Positions 27,478-40,807 of a stretch of 64,000 nt of DNA are shown in pieces (position 1 is the first letter of the stretch; every line of letters starts with the position of its first letter). The position numbers and the translations under genes are program-made. The stretch comes from Onchocerca volvulus (taxonomy: Eukaryota; Nematoda; Chromadorea; Rhabditida; Onchocercidae), in NCBI GenBank assembly GCA_000499405.2, contig HG738136.1, forward strand, positions 1,165,274-1,229,273, in the 5' to 3' direction. The notes under the pieces were generated by a model. It had not been told where the DNA came from. It searched no databases and saw nothing but the letters and a program-made list of their open reading frames with translations.

Positions 27478-29139
27478 ACCTGTCAAATATTTGAAGCAAT
27501 AAAATATTTTAACTAAATCATCGTTCAAGTTTTTTAAAATAATAAATCACATAGATTATTTCTTTTAATAAATAACAAATTAAATTAATACCTAAATAGG
27601 TACAAGCAGGAAAAATAATTTCAACTTGACAGAGATAAAGTTTCTAATCCAGCATAACTTTATCGTGTTAAATTTAATTAAGACATAATGAAGCAATAAT
27701 TCTATGAATTGAACTATCTTCACAAATTTTACATAAATCTTAATATGTTATTATGTATCAATTTTTGCCAAACTTCTGATCATTTCACTTCGAAATAGAC
27801 TTGACAATCTATTTTATTTCATTAATTAGTTACTCCCATTTCATTAGTTTATTTAAAAATGATGTTTGAAAAAGTTATGGAATCTGTAGAAAAAAGTAAA
27901 GATAGCCTTTCAGGATGAATGATAACAACATAATTTAACTTCCATCATTTTTTTAGCTTACACTTCTTTTTTAAAATATAAAAACTCATTCTTCCATGAT
28001 ATGAAAGTTATCAATATCAAGATAAGCATGGAAATAGAAGGCTGAAGGCAGATTTTCATGGATGTAACGGTATTTCGACGATCATACTATTGCGGAAATG
28101 AAATATCAGATGCTTTATCTTATCTTCTTCTTTCCCAAATTCAATTTCTTATATGTTTATAAATTTGATGTAACAATATACTAATTCACATTTTTTATTT
28201 TTATTACTATTTATTACTATAAAATTCCTCTCAATTTCACTTAAATTTCTTTTTTTTCTTCCTTGAATAAAGATTCTATTTTATTCAATTCACACATTCC
28301 GTAGTTTATTTTCTATTTTAACGATAGATTTTAATTAATCGTACGATATTTAATACAAATTAATAATTTAATGGATTCTAATGAAACAATCTTTTTTCTT
28401 AATTTCAAGATACTTATCGCATTTTATAATATACAAATTTTAATATACAAAATTTTCGATTTTTCAATACACAAATTCATGATATGCTTAATGTAGGATT
28501 GAAATATTTCACTATCCATGAAACTACAAGGGTAAGATATTTTATCAGTCTGCATGAATGATTATATTTTAACGAAAATAAGTTACTAGAGATAATAAAT
28601 GTATCAACTGATCATATCATCATATCAAGAGTGATTAGTTCTCCCCCATATACATAACCCCTTCAGAAAAAAAAAAAAAAACCGAAAAGTGATAATATCA
28701 ACACCACCACCTTGATATCCCCATCCACTTATCACTACTCAGTGATAAGCCGTGTCATAAAATATGCCAGGTTTGTAACTCATTCGTTACCAGTTGGCAC
28801 TAAATTATATTTGTTATGTTTCTGTACATTTTCTGTTCCCGGAATTCCGGAAATAGAAAATTGTTATGTAATTCTAATTATTAGCTGGTTATTCGTCGCA
28901 TCATATGGTATGACATTTTCATCATTTTTGAGAAAAAATGATTGTAGTATATTAAATCAATTGATAATCAATTAACATGATTATGCCAGTATTTCGTTTT
29001 TGCAGCAATTAAAACGGCGATAATCATAATACAACGAATAGATAGAAAAAGGAATCAGTTCTTCCAAAAAAAAAAGAACTAATTGTTCTGAAAACAAAGA
29101 AAAAAAACGATAACTATGCAGATTGTCATCAAGTGAGAA
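27478..29139. other. Divergent intergenic region between GCSH and ALG10
   Basis: Likely holds both promoters, but no specific element can be assigned. A frame at 28712-28975 (+) without an upstream ATG has mixed composition and ends its useful part at a TATG|GTATGA donor that would also splice in phase to the ALG10 second exon. I judged it less likely than the short exon at 29140. Confidence 0.4.
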
Positions 29140-31401
29140 ATGAATAATCAAATAGGTATGGTATTTTTATTATTCAAAAAAAAAAGTTGTCATTTTTCCT
29201 AGATTTGATCGCTTTCTTTTGATAATTAAACAACTCTCATTCATCTTGAGAGGATTAAAAATGACATGAATATATTGCAATTTACTTAGACTAACTGTTT
29301 ACAATCTGTTTTGCTTACAAGATATTTAGAAAGTTTAGAAAAGTGTATAGATAGAAAGAAAGCATTATTTTCATTTATTATAAATTTTGGTTTTCAAAAT
29401 TGATTCGGTTGAATTGTTTTAATATGACCTAATTGATTTTGCTGAAATGTTTATTCCATGAAAAATAAAAAAAAAAAATTCGAGATTTTAAACATGACAC
29501 AATAAGAAGTGTCTGCTGCATTCTTTTTTTGTGGCTCATATATAACTTTATTTTAAAAAACGCTAATTTTTTTTTTGTTGGAACAAAAAAAATAATTTTT
29601 TACTTTATTAGCATAGGAAGAGAATATATTTTCATTCCTACAAAATTGTATAGTAAAACAATGAACCAATAATTTAAAAAATCTCTAATTTCCTTTTTTT
29701 TTTTGTTTTAGCAGACTGGTTTATTGGCAGTCTTCTTGGTATATTACATTCGTTCCTTGTAAGTCATGTGTACAAGATTGTGCCAGAGCCATATATGGAT
29801 GAAGTTTTTCACATAAATCAAGCACGACGTTTTTGTGTATTAAATTTCACGTTAGTTATGATTTTATTATTATTTAAATTATCAATAAGGCAGTACTGTT
29901 CTATTTCAACGTTATAATTTTAAAAAATGTCTCAGAAGGCATCACATGAGGATGCGTAGTTTTTATAGATAGATTATGTAGAAAAGATGCAACATTTCCT
30001 GGAAAAGATTAGAGACGAAAGAGCTGTAGGGATGTATCTGTAATTTGCTTCAGTATTGTAAGAGGATTTCAGTTGATTTCCTTAGTAATTGTAGTTAACT
30101 GGTTTTATAATAATTATATATATTTGGAATTGTAATTAATGGAATGAATGAGTTGATTGTGTACATATTTGTTGGACAGTTGTATAATTTTAATTTGCCT
30201 TTGAAATCAGATTACAATGATTCTTTTTTATTCGTTATTTGTTCAGAAAAATTCTATAAACTAATATTAAGATGATTTCAGATGGAATCCAAAAATTACA
30301 ACGCCACCAGCTTTATATATACTTTCGTTACCATTTTTTTGTAATTATGAAAGATATACGAATTCTGCCTTAATTCCCTTCGCTTTTGTTGGTTGCATGA
30401 AATTCCGACAACTTTTTCGGAAATCCACATCCAAGTTAAATTCTCGTTATCTGGAATTTATATTAAGTTCTCTGATTGTTCTACTGCTTCCTGTACTTTT
30501 TCATTCTTCACTCCTGTATTATACAGATTTGTTATCAATAACAACACTGCTATGGGCTATTTCTCTTGAGCCGGGTATACTATCCTCCTTTATTTTCGCA
30601 ATTTCCATATGTACCCGACAAACAAACATCATTTGGGCAGCTGTCTATGGTTTAACTCATTTGTTTATTTTATTTAAAAAGCTAAACAAGGATACCTTAT
30701 CAATAATGGTGCTGATTAGGAGCTTGCTACATCTTTGGTCATTACTGTTATTACCTATTGGTTTTATTATCTTTTTCATATTAAATGGCAATAGTATAGT
30801 GCTTGGTGATCGTTTGGCTCATCAGCCGGTGCCTCATTTCATGCAAATATGTTATTTTTTGGTCTTTCTATGTTTCAGTGCAGCACCTTTATTGGTATTC
30901 TCTTCCAAAACTTATCATTGTCTTAAGTTTATCATCCGTAAGCCTGTTAAATTATTAATTTTCTCTTTACTTTTTACATGTTGCGTTTATTTTTACACAT
31001 TCGAACACCCATATTTGTTGGCTGACAATCGTCACTTCACTTTTTATATCTGGAAACGATGGTTTTCACGTCATCCATATTGTAAATATGTTACTATAAT
31101 TCTTTATATCATAGCACTTCAGTTATTTAGCCAAATGATAGAGCATATTCCAAGAATTCTTACTTTGTTATATGTTTTGGGGACAGCAGCAGTACTAGTA
31201 CCAGCGCATTTGCTGGAACCAAGGTATTTCATTGTACCTTATATTTTCTGGCGCCTTAGCTATCCAGAACGACGAATTCCAATAATTATTCTTGAATTAA
31301 TCTATGAACTTTTTATAAATGCTGTTGTTTTACATATGTTCCTGTATAGGCCATTCGAATGGTTACATGAGCCAGGTGTTAAACAAAGATTCATGTGGTA
31401 A
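29140..31401 (+). CDS. alg-10: ALG10-type dolichyl-P-Glc alpha-1,2-glucosyltransferase
   Basis: ER membrane enzyme that adds the third and last glucose to the dolichol-linked oligosaccharide before transfer to proteins. The second exon (29712-29850) contains the family signature EPYMDEVFHINQARRFC. The third (30282-31401) continues WNPKITTPPALY, includes TRQTNIIW, and has a succession of hydrophobic segments up to the C-terminal FMW characteristic of ALG10. The acidic residues after the tyrosine in YMDE lie in the luminal loop thought to be catalytic. I infer a 16-nt first exon (29140-29155) encoding Met-Asn-Asn-Gln-Ile, because its AG|GTATGG donor is in phase with 29712. This gives 424 residues, slightly shorter than vertebrate ALG10. 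An alternative first exon is 28712 onward. An AATAAA lies at 31898. Confidence 0.92.
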
Positions 31402-32366
31402 GAATTAAATTCATTTATTTTTTCTTTCAGTATCAGTAGAAACTGATAGCTTCTTTCCAAAGTGATTTTCATTGCTTTTGCTTTCAACTATTTTGAATCT
31501 TTCATGAATATAAAAGAATTTAATCGACGTTTTCGAAAGTAAAAATTAGGAATTGAATCAAATTACTTGCAGCAGAGAATATTGTTTTTATATAAAGGAG
31601 AGATCTACGAGGATCTTTTCATTTCTTTTTTTTTTTTTTTTTTTAATGGTTGGGATTGATAAAATAACTCTTGAAGATAACGTGTTCTTTATTTGCCGTT
31701 GTATTCGTTTACGAATGACTGCTTATGATTTAAATTTTTTATTAGATGTTTTTAAGTGAATTATTGTAACAATTCATGGAACATTTTCAAATTATTATTT
31801 AACGCTCAATGTAGACTTGCGATAAGATTTCTCCAACAAAAATTGGGTCTAAATGGGATTCAAGTTAGAAAGTTCACTGCAACTTCTTTACAATATAAAT
31901 AAAGTGAACGTATTATCAATTAAATCTATGTATATTTCTCAATTTAATTGCCTTCATTTCAATATTCTTGTCATTATCGTAAGCCTGAGTTGGAGCAAGA
32001 TTAAATAAATTATCATCATGTGCAATAGATGTAATATATGCAACTTTCTGCATATAAATCATTTTTAAAAACTTGTTAACAAACAAAAAAACAACGACTG
32101 ATATGATAGGCAGTTAGAAGTGAGCAGTAGTGATCGAAATAAATTTTAAAAAAAATTCAAAGTGAGCTCAAATTAGATTAGCCTGAAAATGAGAATAAAT
32201 AAAATTATTTTAATTATGCTATATTTGGTTCATCGTAATTATTAATTCACTAAATCATTTTTCATCATGTTCAAAAGATAAATTAATTTTAATTGAATAA
32301 TTTCGTACGTGAACTTGAATTTCATATTCAATTTTAATTTTGATAAGAACCTAAGATTGAGCAATG
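31402..32366. other. Convergent 3' regions of ALG10 and chondroitin synthase
   Basis: Low-complexity AT sequence containing the putative ALG10 AATAAA at 31898-31903 and a poly-T run near 31627-31644. No gene is recognised. Confidence 0.5.
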
Positions 32367-35300
32367 TCAAGAATATACAGGTAATTGATCAACCAACGAA
32401 TCTAATGATGCTAAACTTGCTGCCTTTGAACCGATACACATTGCATATTGTTTTTCCGGAAGTGATTCAGCACAATGCATCGTATGATAGACGTGAACAA
32501 GACCTGGATCTGGCGCACGCATTATACGTAATGGTGATTGAACACATTTCTCGAAGAAGTCAACATCTTCCATACCCCATCCCTAAAATTGGTACGTTAT
32601 TTTTAAATTTATCACGTAGAAGATATTTCATTTGGTATTGAGAATCTGAAAAAGGTTACTAAAAACAAGATTTTTCGAGAAAAAATTCAAACAATAGCCA
32701 AACAAGTTCGAATAACTTGAACTTTTTTTTTGTTGTACACACTTTAAAATAATGATATCTCTCTCTCACCTGTATGTTCAAATTCATGCCTCCAATGAGA
32801 TCTAGATCGGATTTATAAATGGACACTAATCCAAATCCGAAATGTCGAAAATAACCTCTTTTTCGACCATAATGAAATGCATCAGAAAGTAATCGATCAC
32901 TATCCGACCATGTTTCCGGTGAATATTCGCTAAATACTATCGGAAAATATACCTAAAATGAAAAATTTATTTTGTTTCCAGAATTTTAGTTTTTTAAATT
33001 TTGATCAGAAAAATTTCTACTTTTCATTATTTAAAAACTGACAGATAAGAAACTGATTAACTGATTAGACTAATTTACCTGAGCACCACGTACAGTATTG
33101 CGTATAACCCGATCAAGAGTATCACAAGTAAAAAGAATGTCAACATCGATAAAAAACATCAAAGCATCCGATCCTAGAATTTCAGCACCGCGGGTAAGTG
33201 CAACACCACGACTAAATGGTTGTGAACCCATATTGATCACCTAGAAATTCATCGAGAAATGAAAAATAAATGTTCATTTAATGTTTTTGGCCAACTTTTC
33301 CAATTTTCATCGTTTAGATTTCACATTTTAAAAGAGCCTAGCAATTTTCAACTTTTTTTTTTCCTTATCTAAATGCTGTTATAACATTAAGTATATCAGT
33401 AGTTATTAAATGTCAAATATATCATTGTTTCGAACAAAACAATTAATGTTAGAAATAAGTTTTCAAAAAAGATTTTCAAGATTTTTTCAAATCGAAAAAA
33501 ACGAAATATCCCAATACCATTAAGATAATTAACTAGCAATTAAATTTGTGAAGTTAATTAGCAACTAATAAATGCTAGCTACAACTGATCATCTTCAAAC
33601 TGATAATGTCGAGAAGAATGAAAAACGAACCCTAATATCAATTTCTAATTTAAGTTCATCGATCAATGCTGTAATTGCAGCATCCATATCCGGTACCGAA
33701 TCATAAATCACCAAAATAAGTGAAAATATCCGTCTATTGAGACATACAGTTCTCAGATTATTCGCAAACCTACAGAAGAATTGATATATGATAATTATTA
33801 CTATGCGATCAATACCGCCAATAATTTATTGATTTTTAATTACATCCTTTGCTCCAATTTAAATTTTATTATTACAAACAAAGATTGTAATTTTTTATAA
33901 ATTTTCTAATTTTCCTAATTCAATTATCAAATTTCTAAACGATACAACATATCTTCCTTTGATCGATTTAATGAATTTAAAAAAAAATTTGTACACTTTT
34001 TGAAGATCGAAATAGCCTAAAATACTATGAAGAAATTCGTCTAAACAAAGTTTCTGTCATATTTGCGATAAAATTTGAAAGTTAAAGAATTTCTAGACTG
34101 TATATTTGTGCTTTCTGAACGAAAAAATAAATCAACCTTCTAAACGAATCAACTCTTCCAGCAAGTGGTAATATCATATGGACGTGAAATTTTTCTGGTG
34201 GTAATTTGATCTGTTGCCAATTGTAATCTTTTGTTTTATTTGTTTCCTTCCATAAACGAATACTTTTAGCGATACGTTGACGTAAAGTATCACGAAAAAA
34301 ATCATCTGATATAATTTCCAATGAACCAAATGTTTGCTGAACATATGCATGACGACGAACAGAAAGTGTTGCTCTATAAATTATAGTAATATATAAATGT
34401 AATTCAAATTATTTGTTCAAATTTTATCATAATCAAATATCACATTATTTTAACGCTTTCAATAATACGTAAGTCTCGTGACGCTTTCAATAATACGTAA
34501 TTCTCGTGAAGTAAAGCTTTCAATAATACGTAAGTCTCGTGAAGTAACGCTTTCAATAATACGTAAGTCTCGTGACGTTTTCAATAACACGTAAATGAAT
34601 ATCTCGTGAAAAATATTCTTCTTTGAAATTTGATATTTTAATTTAAAAAAAAAAATGGATTAACCTATGAGGTGGACGAATCTTCTTGAACCACAATACC
34701 ATATCAAGCATATAATCAACACCATGACGTGGTTCAACCCTCATATAACCGTAATGAATATTTTGAAATCGTAATACACGACCACGTTGTCGAGCATTTG
34801 CATTAAATTCATCGAAAAGCTAATAAAATATTTTACATACTGATAATTACTTAAAATATTAGTAATTACTTATAATTTGTTGATAACTATTTTATTAAAT
34901 AATGGTAATTATTACTTAAAATATTGAAAATTGCTTATAATTTGTTGATAATTACTTATGACTTAAAAACTGATAACCACTGATTAAATTTTGACAATTA
35001 TTTATTACTAAAAATGCTGGTAATTATTTATTAAATATTGATAACTACTTATCACTAAAATATTGATAACTACTTTAATATGTCAATAACTACTTATTAA
35101 ATATTGATAACTACTTTAATATGTCAATAACTACTTTTTAAATACTGATAACTACTTATCACTAAAATATTGATAACCATTCATTAAATATTGATTACTA
35201 CTTATTACTAAAATATTGACAATCACTTATATTTTATTGATAGTTACTTATAATTTGCATAAACATCATTCCATCAATAAATGCATATTCATGAAAAATT

Positions 35301-38300
35301 CCAATATTGTCGTATTAGAAATGGTAAAAATTGTGAAATTTAAAGTTATGAAAAATTCTTTTAAAAATATACATATTTACTGATGGATTGATATTTGGCA
35401 AATTATAAATAGTAATCAGTTAATGAATAGATATCATATTATGTACTGATAACGGCAGAACTAAAAGCAGAGATAATTATTAATAATCAGATAAAAATAC
35501 TGATAATGATATAACAAAATGATAATAATAACCTGCGTGATAATTTCATTGAGTGCCATTCGTATACTTAAATCAAGTGTATGTCTTGGACAATTTACTT
35601 GTCCAGCACAAAATAAAATATTATTGGATGAAATAAAATCCCAATGAAAGAGATCGCGAGTTGAATTTGCGACATGACGTGTTAGCGATGGTGCTTTACG
35701 ATTTGGTAATTCGTTCAACAATGTGACACGTCTGGAACGTAACGTAGCAAGTTGAAGGATACGATTGTGAACGTAAATTCGACGCATTGTTGATGGTTGT
35801 TTCACTGGATGCAACGTGATAGCATGACGTAATTCCGTTAAACTACCTTGATAAGCATCTGGTACCGTTTGATTATTATGAAATAATGTTTGCATTTCGT
35901 AATTCCACGTACACGTAACACCAACATGTTTTCGGATACATCTAAAACAAGAAAAATGATCACAAATATGGTATCACTTGATTTCTCGCTCATATTCGCA
36001 TGATTGGTCGCAAAATTTTCGATTCATTTTTGCAAGCGAAAAAAAAAATAAGCCAAGTTTGAGATCATTTGAATCATTTAAATTTGAGATTATTTAAAAT
36101 AACAAAGATGAGATACCATTACTACTGTATCAATTTGAGTGATAATTGATGACAACAGCAGTAATTATCAGTACAGTAATTACAGTACCATGCAAAAATA
36201 ATAAACAGTACCTTCCGAGTTCAACATCCTCATGCGTAGTAAACATTTCCATCAAACAGGAACGCAAATGTGGAGCAACAAGACGTAAGGTCATTCGGGA
36301 CATGACAACACCTGGTCCACCCATACAGTAGTTGTCTTCTTGACCAAGAGCCAACTGACCATATTCGGCTGTATTACCCAATCCAGCTTGGCCAATTAAA
36401 TGCGCTTTGTCCGAATCCAGAGATCTAATTTGTAAGAACATAAATAGATTTCGAAAGATTAGATTTTGAGGTATCTTCTTCTTGGTCCTTTTGTAAATCG
36501 TTCAATATATTTATTATAATTGTTTGATCTCCAAAACTTTATAAATTTGCAAATTCGTTAAAATTAAAAATTTCGATTTCGTAATTAATCTTAACCAAAA
36601 ATCAAAGGTCATGAAACAGTTGTTAGGAAGATTAACCTTAACAATGTTTCCAGTTGTTCTCCTCGTACATACAAATCATCATCTGCTCGCATAAACCAGT
36701 CAAAATCATCTAACTGAAATTTTTTCTTTCTTTTTTTTTTTTTCCTTTTTGAAAAATTAAAAGATCTCTTGAAGATTTCAGAGAAAATCTAAAGGAAAAT
36801 CTAGAATTTATGAAGTTATTGATTAAAAATCTTCTGATATGTTGATAATGTTTAATTAATTAATTTCTCCAACTCTTTGATTACCCGATTTTAAATAAAA
36901 GTTAATTTTATCCTAATTATTGATTTATGGTAGTTGAAAAATCGTTATTGGTTCTGATCTCTTGAATTACTTTAAAAAAATTGATACTGACTTTCACTGA
37001 AATAATTTTTCTCTCAATTCGACGAACAGCTGATTTTCTATCTCAAGCTAGGTAATTAATTAATCATTTAACACATTCCGTTATTGATTTTTCGAAACAA
37101 ATCAAAATTTGAAACATTGATGAAGAAGGAATTTGTGGTTGAAAAAATTAGGGTCACATTTTTTTTCTTCCGAAAATTTCCTTTTTGTTTGAAATTGCTT
37201 TCTCTTTTTTCGGAAAAAAAAAAAAGATAAAATTGTTATTTCTTAGCGTTTTATTTTGTAAATAAGAAGAAATAATCAAATTTTTCTGTTTGCATTTGAT
37301 GAATCTTTTTTACTAAACAGCGATCTTAAGTGTTTTTTCGCATCATTTGCGTCAATTTTTTTTTTCAAGAAATTTAAACATGGAAAATGGAATTTTTTTT
37401 ATTGTGAAAATAAAATGAAATCGAAATAAAAATTTGATATTGTCAGGAAAAGGATTAATTCGATAAATAATGGGCCATCCAGCTTACCGATTTCCTTTCC
37501 TATCATATAGATGGGATCAAAATTTAACAATATTGATTTTTAAACTCACCTGCTAAATTACCCAATCAATTTAGGTATAAAAAAGATCAGGCTATGTGAA
37601 AATTAAATTTATCATCGAATTAAGTATTCCAATAAGTTTATCCTAATAAATACTATAATGGTTCATTCAATTAGCCATATATGTATTAAATAGATGTGAA
37701 ATTAATAATAATTAATAAAAATTAATAATAATTAACAAACTAACGTAATGATCAGCCATCCATTTTAGCATTACAAATGATTTCTTCTGTGGTGGATATA
37801 TATCAGTGACACCTTTTAAACTTATCACCGGCATATCACTATGAATAGCTTCTGTTCCTTCAGCTACGAAAAATAATATCTAAATTTAAAAAAATTTATA
37901 TATTTGAAAAATTTCATTTAATTTTTGCAAAATTAAATTTTTAATTAAATTTAAGAAAATTCAAAGAATTTGTCAAATTTATAATTTATAAAAAATTCAT
38001 ACCTTTCCTGGAATATGTTGAGCCCATGTTTTCCATACTTCATAAGCTCTTGTATCTATATATTTTGCTGCTGTCATCACACCAACAAGTAGTAATTGAG
38101 GCTCTTTATTCTGTAATTATATTTTTAATTAAAAATTATTACAATATATTATTCAATAAGTTTTTAATTACTGTAATCATATTGAAAATAATAATGGATA
38201 TAATCACCAAGCTTTTTATCGGATACTAATATGGCTATGAAACTAGGTCATGTTGGCCAAGTCATGTTTAGATGTTGAAGCGTAAAAGTTGTTTACATAA

Positions 38301-38873
38301 ATAATCAAATATTTATGTAAATTTAATTATAAACAAAAATATTTTCAAATACTTTTAAAACTATCTATGGCACATGTGGTATGCAAATGCCTATTTGAAT
38401 GTTTAAAATTTCTGAATCAGCAAATTGCAAAAAAAAAAAATTGATTTTCTTATTTCAAATTTCATATCAATTTTTACTGATATGACTGACAAAAATGATA
38501 ATTTTACTATCAAATGTTACTATTTGCTCTCTTTATCCAATTATTTAAGGCAAAAAAGAAAAAAAAAGAACATAAAATTGATCGCTTTTTTTTTTTTCTA
38601 AATTTTCTTGAATATTTGTTCTTATTATATAAAATTAATTAATGCATAGTATTTTAATAAAAGAAGATTAAGACTAATTATTATATTAAACATTTTCCTC
38701 ACAATTATTTCTTTCCAAAATGATTTATCTCTTCCTTAATTTGATCAGAAATTGAAAGTGAAAATAAAAGACTAGATAAACTCAAAAATTACACTATAAT
38801 ATTTGGGATAATGAAATTCAATTTAAATTTGTTTAGAATTTAAGTAATGATATTTAGAATCCTCAAAAATCAT

Positions 38874-38907
<34 letters not shown>

Positions 38908-38912
38908 AAAAA

Positions 38913-38964
<52 letters not shown>

Positions 38965-39220
38965 GAAATTGAAAATGTTTAATAACAAGTTGAAAAGAAG
39001 CATTGCTTCGCTAAAAAGATCAAAAATTTCAAATTTTAATAAAGCGATAATGGTGGCATACTTGCATCAGAAGTTTGTTGCAAATATCATGCGGCAAACG
39101 TCGCACAGACGCCACGATCAACGTTGCAGATATACCAACAATCATACCGAGTAGCGTCGGAAAAATGGTTCGCGTCAATCGTCGCAATCGTCCCTTACCT
39201 TTACGCCATATCAATCCCAT
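32367..39220 (-). CDS. sqv-5: Chondroitin synthase (CHSY/SQV-5 type), bifunctional Golgi glycosyltransferase
   Basis: Type II Golgi enzyme that polymerises chondroitin with alternating GlcA and GalNAc. Exons in - strand order: 39220-39062, 38110-38003, 37879-37745, 36713-36637, 36424-36212, 35941-35533, 34819-34665, 34373-34137, 33769-33631, 33240-33079, 32952-32770, 32582-32367. All phases match, and the product is 730 residues, very close to the nematode enzyme. The basic N-terminus is followed by a single membrane anchor (about residues 19-38, [20 protein letters not shown]). The N-terminal GT31-like domain has the metal-binding DDD in [12 protein letters not shown] and [12 protein letters not shown] with TTHEDVELG. 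The C-terminal GT7-like domain has the DVD motif in [10 protein letters not shown] and [13 protein letters not shown], ending near CIGSKA. Both catalytic halves are complete. The start is the ATG before the anchor; an upstream TTG is not used. Confidence 0.95.
34453..34608. repeat. Five-unit minisatellite in a chondroitin synthase intron
   Basis: Units with core GCTTTCAATAATACGTAAGT then CTCGTGA start at 34453, 34481, 34514, 34547 and 34575. The unit length alternates 28, 33, 33, 28 because a 5-nt AAGTA insert is present in two of them. It lies in the intron 34374-34664. Confidence 0.9.
34820..35532. repeat. Degenerate AT-rich tandem array in a chondroitin synthase intron
   Basis: The intron is dominated by reiterations of TATTGATAACTACTTAT and ACTAAAATA-like phrases, especially 34834-35250, with irregular spacing of about 20-35 nt. 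I see no coding signal. Confidence 0.6.
38875..38963. repeat. Poly-A tract in the first chondroitin synthase intron
   Basis: Nearly pure A for about 85 nt, interrupted by TTAAAAATTTTTAA. The exact length is unlikely to be reliable in an assembly. Confidence 0.9.
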
Positions 39221-40753
39221 TGCCGTAATCAGAAAGATAACACACGTTGAATTTAACAAAACCTAAAGTTTGTCGAATCTTGCAAAAAAACTATTATTGA
39301 AAATTTTAAGCCAATAAAATTAGAAAATAGTGACCAACTGAAATTAGTCGAATTTTAAAATTAATTAAATTCAAATAATTACTTCAAATTATACAAATTA
39401 TATTCCAATCAAAATATTGTATTAATTGATGATTGCTGAATAAGTTTCACTCAGATATTTATTTCGATTTTTAATCAATCACTATATTCTATCTATTGAT
39501 GGAGAATGTTTGTACTGATACTTAGATATTTTGAATTTTACATCAATATTATTGTCAAAAAAATACTAATAAATATCTGAAACTTAGATATTCTATTGAA
39601 TTAACGATTTATGAATGATGAAAAATCTATCGATGGATAATTTCTTTTACAAATGGAAAAATACGAATTGTTGAAAAGAATAAGGATATTCTGAATCGGA
39701 AGCTTAAAAATCTTTCAAATTAAGGTTACAATAAAAGTGTATTCTTAATTAATTCTTACGATGGATGATACTTATTCCTATTTTTAAATCATCAAATTTA
39801 CGATTTTCCCATTTTCATGATGGAAAATTGCTCATTTATATACACATTCCTTCTATATTTTTTTCCTTTTTTTTTTAAATAAATACTTGAGTGCTGAAAA
39901 ATGAAATGTTCGTAAAAAAAATCATTCAAAAAAAGAGGTTTTCCAAAAAAAAAAAATAAATAAAAAAAAGAAAAACTAAAATAAACAAAGAAGAAGATCT
40001 TTTCAAATCTAGCAATATTTCTAATTTAAAAGTCGATAAAATTAATTTTTCTAGAAGATTTGTAAATTTATCACAAATTCCAAATAGAAATTTAATGTTC
40101 AATTTTGAAATAAGCTGAAAGAAGTAAGTTAAAATTAAAAATTTGAAATTTAAAATATACAAAAAATTATAAAGCAATTATATTATCAATAACAAAATTC
40201 AAAAAATTTATAACAAAAATAACAAAGCAACATCATTATCTGGTAACAAAATTCAAAAGTTCCAAAATAAATTTATTACAAATCGATTTGAAATATAAAT
40301 CAAAAATTGTTATTCTATAACTTAAATGAATATAAATATATGATTAAAATTTTTGAAAAGAAAAATAAATAAATTTAGTAGTTGATAAATTAAAATTAAA
40401 ATAAAAGAAAAATTTTTGTGTTTGAAATTAAAAAATGCTAACCAATCATTTGGAAATTATAAGAGTAAAATATTCATTTATCGATATTTTGATTTTCGAT
40501 ATCAGTAATAATATTATCGAAAGTCATCTTCATAATGTCACCATCCTTATTGTCGTCGTTGTCATTAACGATTTGGTTTAACTTATTCATTCAGATTACC
40601 TGTAAACATGTCAAATATTTCTCGACAGGTAAAATTTCTTCAAACTTCTTGGTAAACAAAATCATCAATAATATCACTCCCATCAACGAATATCGTCCAT
40701 GATGTATACAAACATTCAACTTATATATAGGAAGATATATGTACATATATTTA

Positions 40754-40807
40754 TGCAAACATGCATGTTTTGCATGCATGCATGCATGCAAAACATGCAT
40801 GTTTGCA
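40754..40807. repeat. Perfect 54-nt palindrome
   Basis: The sequence from TGCAAACATGCATG to CATGCATGTTTGCA is exactly its own reverse complement over 54 nt, centred between 40780 and 40781. The core is a (GCAT)n run. It could extrude as a cruciform. It makes overlapping frames on both strands mirror each other, so those are not genes. Confidence 0.97.

Noticed and set aside
28712..28975. Hydrophobic frame upstream of ALG10
   Set aside because: There is no ATG before the useful part and no similarity to ALG10; kept only as an alternative first exon.
36146..36331. + strand 61-codon frame
   Set aside because: Antisense shadow of the GGPGVVMS exon of chondroitin synthase.
39029..39266. Two + strand frames and an extended - strand frame over the chondroitin synthase first exon
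   Set aside because: The + frames are shadows of the membrane-anchor exon. The - strand extension beyond 39220 begins at TTG, while the ATG at 39220 fits the family.
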